The notes under the pieces were generated by a model, which worked only from the letters and a program-made list of their open reading frames with translations, was not told the origin of the DNA and ran no database searches. This document shows, piece after piece, positions 6,677-11,017 of a stretch of 11,017 nt of DNA. The DNA comes from Phycisphaerae bacterium (lineage in GTDB: Bacteria; Planctomycetota; Phycisphaerae; SM23-33). Each line of letters opens with the position of its first letter. Position 1 is the stretch's first letter. Both the position numbers and the translations under genes were made by a program. The DNA lies in the NCBI GenBank assembly GCA_030610965.1, contig JAUWQU010000042.1, positions 1 to 11,017 on the forward strand, read 5' to 3'.

Positions 6677-6719
6677 CGCGGGCGCCGGCCCGCGCAAGAC
6701 GGGCCGCGGCCCAGAGGGA
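6677..6719 (+). promoter_or_regulatory. Hairpin, palindrome and Shine-Dalgarno region
   Basis: CGCGGGC (6677-6683) and GCCCGCG (6688-6694) form a perfect seven-pair stem with a GCCG loop. GGGCCGCGGCCC (6701-6712) is a perfect 12-base palindrome sitting directly against the Shine-Dalgarno GAGGGA (6714-6719), eight bases before the ATG. CCGCGG occurs in both structures, so they could exchange partners. This layout could limit ribosome access. Confidence 0.45.
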
Positions 6720-6727
6720 CGACGGGA

Positions 6728-7105
6728 ATGATCGAGTTCAAATGCCAGGCGTGCGGAAGGTTCCTCAAGCGGCCACAGTCATTTGCGGGCAAAATGGTCG
6801 ACTGCCCGACCTGCCTGAAGCCCACGCGCGTGCCCGGCGCGTCGGCCCCCGAACGCCCGCCCGGCGCGCCCAAGCCGACCGGCCCGGACCGCAAGCTCTG
6901 CGTCGATTGCGGCAAGGGCTTCCCCGCCGGGCAGATGATGACCCACAACGGCCAGGCCGTCTGCACGGACTGCTACCGCGTGCGGAAACCCGTGGTGCTC
7001 AAACCCCGCCGCAAGAAGAGCCGCAAACGCCGCCTCTTGTTGGCGGCCGCGATAATCGTCATCGCCGCCGGGACCATCTGGGCAGTCGTGCGTTGGGCGT
7101 TCTGA
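6728..7105 (+). CDS. Small double zinc-ribbon, C-terminal membrane protein
   Basis: A 125-residue protein with no family name I can assign. Two four-cysteine sites are clear: C6, C9, C26, C29 (CxxC-16-CxxC) and C58, C61, C79, C82 (CxxC-17-CxxC), joined by a Pro/Gly/Ala-rich linker (about 33-55). A strongly basic patch (92-102, KPRRKKSRKRR) precedes one hydrophobic helix (103-121), and only a few residues follow it. The order predicts a cytoplasmic zinc-binding head tethered at its C-terminus (tail-anchor-like, positive-inside). The ATG at 6728 is preceded by GAGGGA at eight bases; starting further upstream at 6569 would add 53 residues translated from the structured leader and is rejected. 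The gene ends four bases before the convergent SpoIID stop. Similar small zinc-ribbon/TM proteins are common as hypotheticals in planctomycetes, as I recall; function unknown. Confidence 0.85.
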   Translation: MIEFKCQACGRFLKRPQSFAGKMVDCPTCLKPTRVPGASAPERPPGAPKPTGPDRKLCVDCGKGFPAGQMMTHNGQAVCTDCYRVRKPVVLKPRRKKSRKRRLLLAAAIIVIAAGTIWAVVRWAF

Positions 7106-7109
7106 AGCG

Positions 7110-8507
7110 TCAATTCACCCGGTAGAGCGTCGCACCCGGGTAGTAGAAGGAGAGGATCTGCTCGGCGGTCCAGCCTTTTAGGGCTTTGCCCTGGGCGCCC
7201 CATTGGCATAGGCCTACGCCGTGGCCGAAGCCCCGCCCGTCAGTAAACTCGATCGAGTCGCCGAGGTCCACCATGCGGCAGTTCATCGAGTTGAGGCGTT
7301 TCGCGGCCGGGATACCTGCGTAGATCAGCGCCAGCCGAACGTCCTCGCCGCGGACGCGGACGGATTCGCCGTTGCCGACCACGTCCACCCACACGGCCCG
7401 GCCGTAGGGGGTGGCGGTGACCACGTCGATCCGGTCGATGCGAGTCAGCTTGCGTGCGGCGGCGTACCGCGCGGCCAGTGCTCGGCGGATGTCGGCCTTT
7501 CTTACTCTCACCGCCGGCCAGCGGTAGCGGGAGCAGGCGGCGCAATCGTTGCACACCTGCCCGCCCTCGAGCGGCTCGATGCGTTGTGCGCTGCGGATTA
7601 CGTACGCCCCGTTGACCTGCCCGCCGCAGCAGGCGGAATACTGGGCCAGGAAGATTCGCTCCTGTCCGCGGGGGCCGTAGGAAAGCACCACGCCGCGGGT
7701 GGCGTCGACGGCGGCGCGGCTCTTTGGCGTCTCGGCCGAGTATCCGCCGTAGCACTGCGAGGCCTGGTTGTCGCCGAGGTCGTACTGGCTCCGCCGGCCG
7801 GTGGTTGTGCAGTGGTAGGTCGCAAAGGTGCGGGCGGCGACGGCGAGGGCCTCGTAAGTGGCCGGGGCCCAAGCGGCGTAGAGTTCCTTGGGCAGCACGC
7901 CGGCGAGGTAGCTTTCCATTTCGACGTGGTTGATCGCCAGGAAGCTGTCGTCCGCGTCGGCCAGCAGTCGGAGGCTTCCGCGGTAGCACCTGCCGCCCAG
8001 GTGGACCATGGAGTCGCGCGCAGGCAGCAGCAGCACCTCGCTGCCGCGGGCAACGCGGGAGCCGATCTGCCATGCGCCGCCGCGGCGCCGCACGGCCACG
8101 GCCGGCATTGCCGAGACTGACCTGGCGATGACTTGCCCGTCTACCTTCAGCCAATATGCGCCCGTGGTGGAGATTTCCACCTGACGGGCGGCCGGGGAGG
8201 TCAGCAAGACGCGGACGACCGACGCGCCCGGCGCCGTCGGCTCACCTGGCGGAACGGTCATCTTGGTATCGTTGCAACGGCACAGAAGAATCACCGCGAT
8301 AGCGGCGAGAAGCAGCAGACTCGAGACCCTCAGCAGCCGCAATCCCCTCTGCGCCTTGGCGACGGCAGGGGCCGCAGGGGCGGCGAGGACGCTCTCGACC
8401 GGCGTGGTCGCAGCCGGTCCGGCGGACTTGTCCGGCCCGGCATCGGCGGCGCGCGAAACGACCGGGATGTCCGTCCCGGTCGTCGGTTGTTTGTTCGTCC
8501 GGCACAT
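7110..8507 (-). CDS. SpoIID/LytB-domain protein, membrane-anchored
   Basis: A 465-residue member of the SpoIID/LytB family, whose founder is a lytic transglycosylase acting on peptidoglycan strands freed of stem peptides. A low-complexity Ala/Pro/Thr-rich cytoplasmic N-terminus (about 1-52) is followed by one membrane helix (about 57-76), so the domain lies outside the membrane. The domain shows VEMESYLAGVLPKELYAAW (E208 in LPKEL is the expected catalytic acid), ALAVAARTFATYH, the YGGYSAETPKSRAAVDATRG block, a YSACCGG segment and the C-terminal GHGVGLCQWGAQGKAL (428-443) plus FYYPG. Extra cysteines (C293, C294, C319, C322, C325) could bind metal or form disulfides. I took the ATG at 8507 because AAGGGA lies seven bases upstream; a GTG at 8525 adds six residues and lacks such a site. 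No sporulation genes are nearby, so a growth or division role is likelier. It follows the TPR/alpha-CTD gene by 43 bases. Confidence 0.92.
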   Translation of the reverse strand: MCRTNKQPTTGTDIPVVSRAADAGPDKSAGPAATTPVESVLAAPAAPAVAKAQRGLRLLRVSSLLLLAAIAVILLCRCNDTKMTVPPGEPTAPGASVVRVLLTSPAARQVEISTTGAYWLKVDGQVIARSVSAMPAVAVRRRGGAWQIGSRVARGSEVLLLPARDSMVHLGGRCYRGSLRLLADADDSFLAINHVEMESYLAGVLPKELYAAWAPATYEALAVAARTFATYHCTTTGRRSQYDLGDNQASQCYGGYSAETPKSRAAVDATRGVVLSYGPRGQERIFLAQYSACCGGQVNGAYVIRSAQRIEPLEGGQVCNDCAACSRYRWPAVRVRKADIRRALAARYAAARKLTRIDRIDVVTATPYGRAVWVDVVGNGESVRVRGEDVRLALIYAGIPAAKRLNSMNCRMVDLGDSIEFTDGRGFGHGVGLCQWGAQGKALKGWTAEQILSFYYPGATLYRVN

Positions 8508-8550
8508 AGGAGAATCCCTTCCCACCAGCCGGCAACTGGATGTCTGCGCG

Positions 8551-9876
8551 TCAGTTGGCTTCCCGCAGGCTGAGCCCGTACTCAGCTAAACGCTGGCGGA
8601 CCTCGTTAAGGCTGGTTTGTCCGAAGTTCTTGCAGGCAAGCAGTTCGGCGTCCGTCTTGGAGATAAGCTCGCCGAGGGTCGTCATCTTGAGGCCTTCCAG
8701 GGCGCGGCGCGCGCGGATGGAGAACTCGATGTGCTCCAACAGCGTGGCCAGCACGCCGTCGTTTGACACGGTGGCCTGGCTCGGCTCGCTCAGGTCGGCC
8801 AACTCGCTGCCCTCCTCAAGGGCCTGGCCGAGCCTCAGGCCCTTGGCCGTCAGCATGTCCTTTATCTCCTTGAGGCTTGTCTCGCCGAAATTCTTGTAGG
8901 CCAGCAACTCGGTCTCGGTGGTCTTGACCAAGTCGCCCAGCGTGCGGATGTTCATCTTCTTGAGGCAGTTGCGAGCCCGGACCGACAACTCGAAATCGGT
9001 CACGGGGATGTCCAGCACGGCGTTTCTCTTGGCCAGGCGCCGGGCTTGGTCCTCGTCGTAGAACATCGACTTGGACGCCTCGGCGTCCTGAAGGAAGAGC
9101 CTCGCCCGCGGATGCGACGGGTTGGTCGAAAGGATCCGCCGCAGGCACTGGCAGGCCTTGTCGTACTCGCCGGCGTCCTCGTGGAGCACCGCCATGTTCA
9201 ACAGCGCGTTGGCATGAACCGGCGGATGGGCGACGCACTCGTGATACAAGTCCATCGCCTCTTCCTCGCTGCCGTGCAGATCGTAGTGGTAGGCCAGCCG
9301 GAACGTCGCCGCCGCATGTGCAGAGTCCTTCTCGCGGGCCTTGATGTACGATTCGACCGCCTGCTCGCCGAAACCGCGAAGCTCGGCGATCAGCCCGGCA
9401 AGGTACAACCCCTCGGCCCCGTCGGCCGCGGACGACTTGATCTTGCCCAGGGCCTTGGCCGCCTCGTCGAACTTGCCGCCCAGAGCCAGTGCCTCGATTA
9501 TGCGGAAATCAGGCTCTGGACTCTCCATGCCACGCTCGCGGGCGCGCTCGAACTCGGCGATAGCCTTGTCGTACCGCCGCAACTGAAGCTGCGCCATCCC
9601 CTGAAAGTAGCGCCTGTCCTTGTTGTCTGTCCCCTGGCCCAAGGCCTCCAGGGCGTCGGCGAACCGGCACGCCGTGTAGCGGGCGATGCCGATCTTGACA
9701 GCCACGGAACCCTTGGGCTCGGGGTTCTGGCCTTCCATCTCGGCCAGGGCGGCCTTGAATTTCCCGGCCGCGTCCGAGGTACCACACAACTCGGTGACGA
9801 GCCGGTTATAATCCTCAAGCGTCCACGTTTCCTTTGCGCAGATGGCCTTGACACCATCCAGCGAGGACTGTTCCAT
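8551..9876 (-). CDS. TPR protein with two tandem RNA polymerase alpha-CTD domains
   Basis: A 441-residue cytoplasmic protein. About six TPR-like helical pairs span residues 56-255 (for example RRYDKAIAEFERA, GEYDKACQCLRRIL). Two domains of the RpoA C-terminal (helix-hairpin-helix) type follow: CTD1 at about 286-349 and CTD2 at about 377-438. CTD1 (LDIPVTDFELSVRARNCLKK...KNFGETSLKEIKDML) keeps the residues equivalent to E. coli alpha R265, N268, C269, G296, S299 and E302 (R300, N303, C304, G331, S334, E337); K298 is Thr. CTD2 keeps R388, G419, S422 and E425, but N268/C269 are Arg/Ala. The RpoA N-terminal assembly domain is absent, so it is not the alpha subunit. The ATG at 9876 follows GAGGAGAAC. 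It could bind UP-element-like DNA or act as a polymerase or sigma partner, with TPRs as protein docking surface. It leads the SpoIID gene. Confidence 0.92.
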   Translation of the reverse strand: MEQSSLDGVKAICAKETWTLEDYNRLVTELCGTSDAAGKFKAALAEMEGQNPEPKGSVAVKIGIARYTACRFADALEALGQGTDNKDRRYFQGMAQLQLRRYDKAIAEFERARERGMESPEPDFRIIEALALGGKFDEAAKALGKIKSSAADGAEGLYLAGLIAELRGFGEQAVESYIKAREKDSAHAAATFRLAYHYDLHGSEEEAMDLYHECVAHPPVHANALLNMAVLHEDAGEYDKACQCLRRILSTNPSHPRARLFLQDAEASKSMFYDEDQARRLAKRNAVLDIPVTDFELSVRARNCLKKMNIRTLGDLVKTTETELLAYKNFGETSLKEIKDMLTAKGLRLGQALEEGSELADLSEPSQATVSNDGVLATLLEHIEFSIRARRALEGLKMTTLGELISKTDAELLACKNFGQTSLNEVRQRLAEYGLSLREAN

Positions 9877-9890
9877 CTTTCCGTTCTCCT

Positions 9891-9900
9891 CGGATATCCG
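9891..9900. promoter_or_regulatory. Perfect palindrome CGGATATCCG near start
   Basis: CGGATATCCG overlaps the edge of the Shine-Dalgarno of the TPR/alpha-CTD gene and is followed by a partial copy, CCGATATTGG (9898-9907). It lies between the divergent starts and could be an operator or a chance palindrome. Confidence 0.3.
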
Positions 9901-9936
9901 ATATTGGACAAAAAGCCCTTTGCGCCAGCCGGACGT

Positions 9937-9965
9937 TTGGCCTGGACAGGCGAATCGGGTATTAT
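9937..9965 (+). promoter_or_regulatory. Sigma-70-type promoter for lipid kinase
   Basis: TTGGCC (9937-9942) and TATTAT (9960-9965) are 17 bases apart, matching 4 of 6 and 5 of 6 consensus positions. Transcription would start near 9972, about 45 bases before the ATG at 10016. I could not find an equally clear promoter for the divergent - strand gene. Confidence 0.5.
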
Positions 9966-10015
9966 ACCGCTTCGGCCGGCAAGTGCAAGGCGAGTTGCAA
10001 GGCAAGGGCCCAGGC

Positions 10016-10957
10016 ATGATCCAGATCGACAAGAACAGGCCAATACACATTATCATCAACCCGCATAGCGGGTATGGGGGGCAGGGGCTCGTATTGGCAG
10101 GTGTTTCGGCGACGCTGCGGGAGGCGGGCTTCGACGTGATCGAGTACACCACCCGCGCCGCTGAGGACGCCACTCGCTACGCCCGCGAGATCGTCGGCCA
10201 TGCCGGCCTGGCGATCGTATGGGGAGGCGACGGGACGGTAAACGAGGTCGTCAACGGCCTGACCGGAACTGACGTGCCGATCCTCGCTTGCCCGGCAGGA
10301 ACGGAAAACCTGCTAGCAAAAGAACTTCGAATCTCCCTGAACCCGGCGGAGATCCTCAAGTGCGTCCGGCACGGGCGAGTGTCCGAATGCGACGTGGGCC
10401 GCGTCAACGGGCGGAACTTCATGTCGATCATCGGCGTGGGCTTCGACGGCGAGGTCGTGCGTCGGCTGGCTAATGTCCGGACGGGGCACATCAGCCACCT
10501 GAGCTACTTCTGGCCGCTCTGGCGGACTTTCTGGGAGCACGACTTCCCGCAGATGAGGATCACGACCGACGGGGAGGAGATCTTCGACGATTTCGGCCTG
10601 GCGTTCGTCGGGAACATCTCCCGCTATTCTGTCGGGCTGAGGATTTGCCGCGACGCGCTCTACGACGACGGCCTGCTGGACCTGGTGGTCTTTCACTGCC
10701 ACGAGCAGGGCTCGCTGATGCTCCACGCCGCCTGGACCCTGCTGAGAATGCACCCACTCAAGGGCAACGTGATCTACCGCCGGCTGCGGAAGGTCCGCGT
10801 CGAGACCGCCAAGCCGGTGCCGACGCAGATCGACGGGGACGTCGGGCCAAACACCCCCATCGAGGTGTCCGTCGCGCCGCAACGAATAAAACTGCTCCTC
10901 CCGGCGCCGCCAACCATGAAGGGCATCTGGCCCTGGAAAGGAGGCGACGTCGTATGA
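10016..10957 (+). CDS. Diacylglycerol kinase-family lipid kinase
   Basis: A 313-residue member of the DgkB/YegS/sphingosine-kinase superfamily, which phosphorylates a lipid hydroxyl with ATP at the cytoplasmic face of the membrane. The N-terminal domain has IHIIINPHSGYGG (10-22) and the nucleotide-binding VWGGDGTVNEVVNGL (68-82, with GGDGT at 70-74). CPAGTENLLAKEL (92-104) replaces the more usual PLGTGND-type loop. The C-terminal beta-sandwich domain has SIIGVGFDGEVV (137-148), YDDGLLDLVVF (216-226) and QIDGD (271-275). The exact lipid (diacylglycerol, sphingoid base or other) cannot be told. The ATG at 10016 is preceded by AAGGG; the frame continues upstream to 9842, but that part crosses the promoter and lacks family features. 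The stop overlaps the next ATG (ATGA), so the two genes are translationally coupled, and its partner there is a Kdo gene. Confidence 0.93.
   Translation: MIQIDKNRPIHIIINPHSGYGGQGLVLAGVSATLREAGFDVIEYTTRAAEDATRYAREIVGHAGLAIVWGGDGTVNEVVNGLTGTDVPILACPAGTENLLAKELRISLNPAEILKCVRHGRVSECDVGRVNGRNFMSIIGVGFDGEVVRRLANVRTGHISHLSYFWPLWRTFWEHDFPQMRITTDGEEIFDDFGLAFVGNISRYSVGLRICRDALYDDGLLDLVVFHCHEQGSLMLHAAWTLLRMHPLKGNVIYRRLRKVRVETAKPVPTQIDGDVGPNTPIEVSVAPQRIKLLLPAPPTMKGIWPWKGGDVV
10937..10944 (+). promoter_or_regulatory. Near-perfect Shine-Dalgarno for kdsA
   Basis: AAAGGAGG lies inside the last codons of the lipid kinase, nine bases before the overlapping ATG at 10954. It fixes the start of the next gene and suggests high translation of kdsA. 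Confidence 0.75.
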
Positions 10958-11017
10958 CGACACCGAACGCCTGTTGTATCGGTCCGGTCGAGTTTGGCGC
11001 GGGCAAGCTGGCGGTCA
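10954..11017 (+). CDS. kdsA: Probable Kdo-8-phosphate synthase, N-terminus only
   Basis: Only 21 codons are present, cut by the window end. The start overlaps the lipid kinase stop as ATGA and has AAAGGAGG upstream, so the gene itself is solid. The peptide MTTPNACCIGPVEFGAGKLA resembles the N-terminus of many KdsA proteins (a conserved pattern like IG-V-x-x-G-x-G-x-P-L before the GPCVIES motif, which would lie just outside). KdsA condenses phosphoenolpyruvate with arabinose-5-phosphate to make Kdo-8-phosphate in the cytoplasm. waaA at the left edge uses Kdo downstream, which supports the call. With so little sequence, a related DAHP-type aldolase is possible. Confidence 0.7.
   Translation, partial: MTTPNACCIGPVEFGAGKLAV

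Larger units (their letters stand above)
6156..6727. other. 572-bp divergent intergenic region
   Basis: No gene is supported here; the open frames on both strands have no recognisable protein character and lack good starts. The left part carries the GH4 Shine-Dalgarno (6162-6167), a - strand promoter candidate and a hairpin (6276-6291). The middle (about 6300-6460) shows nothing I can name. GTCGGC (6461-6466) and GCCGAC (6482-6487) are an inverted pair around an AT-richer 15-base loop. The right part (6515-6719) holds a perfect TATAAT and a highly structured leader for the zinc-ribbon gene. Confidence 0.7.

Noticed and set aside
8508..8525. GTG start for SpoIID six codons upstream
   Set aside because: The ATG at 8507 has AAGGGA at seven bases; the GTG has no comparable ribosome-binding site.

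Overview
The window is GC-rich, densely coded DNA from a Gram-negative-type bacterium that makes Kdo-containing lipopolysaccharide. The gene content fits the Planctomycetota best, perhaps a Phycisphaerae-like lineage. The signs are Kdo genes at both ends, a secreted multi-EF-hand protein, a TPR protein carrying RNA polymerase alpha C-terminal domains, a GH4 glycosidase, and an intergenic inverted repeat of the 'cgcagagg / attacacggatt' kind that I recall from planctomycete and related genomes. The taxonomic call is an inference from content, not from a marker gene.

Layout. On the + strand, waaA (Kdo transferase, 118-1449) is followed by a 191-bp imperfect inverted repeat (1454-1644). Then come proB (glutamate 5-kinase with PUA domain, 1670-2794) and, after a short gap with heptamer repeats, a secreted protein with eleven EF-hand loops (2959-4623). 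A GH4 NAD/Mn-type glycosidase (6155-4671, - strand) converges on it. A 572-bp gene-free region (6156-6727) separates GH4 from a small divergent + strand gene for a double zinc-ribbon membrane protein (6728-7105). This region holds a candidate GH4 promoter, a perfect TATAAT box and a possible structured leader RNA. Convergent with the zinc-ribbon gene is a two-gene - strand unit: a TPR protein with two tandem alpha-CTD domains (9876-8551), then a SpoIID/LytB-type cell-wall protein (8507-7110). Divergent from that unit, a diacylglycerol-kinase-family lipid kinase (10016-10957) overlaps by ATGA the first codons of what looks like kdsA (Kdo-8-phosphate synthase), cut by the window end.

How the parts fit. 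waaA and kdsA are steps of Kdo/lipid A-core assembly, and the lipid kinase is translationally coupled to kdsA, so the right edge is probably an envelope-lipid operon. SpoIID acts on peptidoglycan and is probably co-transcribed with the TPR/alpha-CTD protein, a candidate regulator that could contact DNA in the way RNA polymerase alpha does. The most unusual items are this TPR/alpha-CTD fusion and the putative structured leader in front of the zinc-ribbon gene, where a pyrimidine-rich loop is complementary to the gene's Shine-Dalgarno sequence. I see no CRISPR array, tRNA, rRNA, transposase or phage gene.
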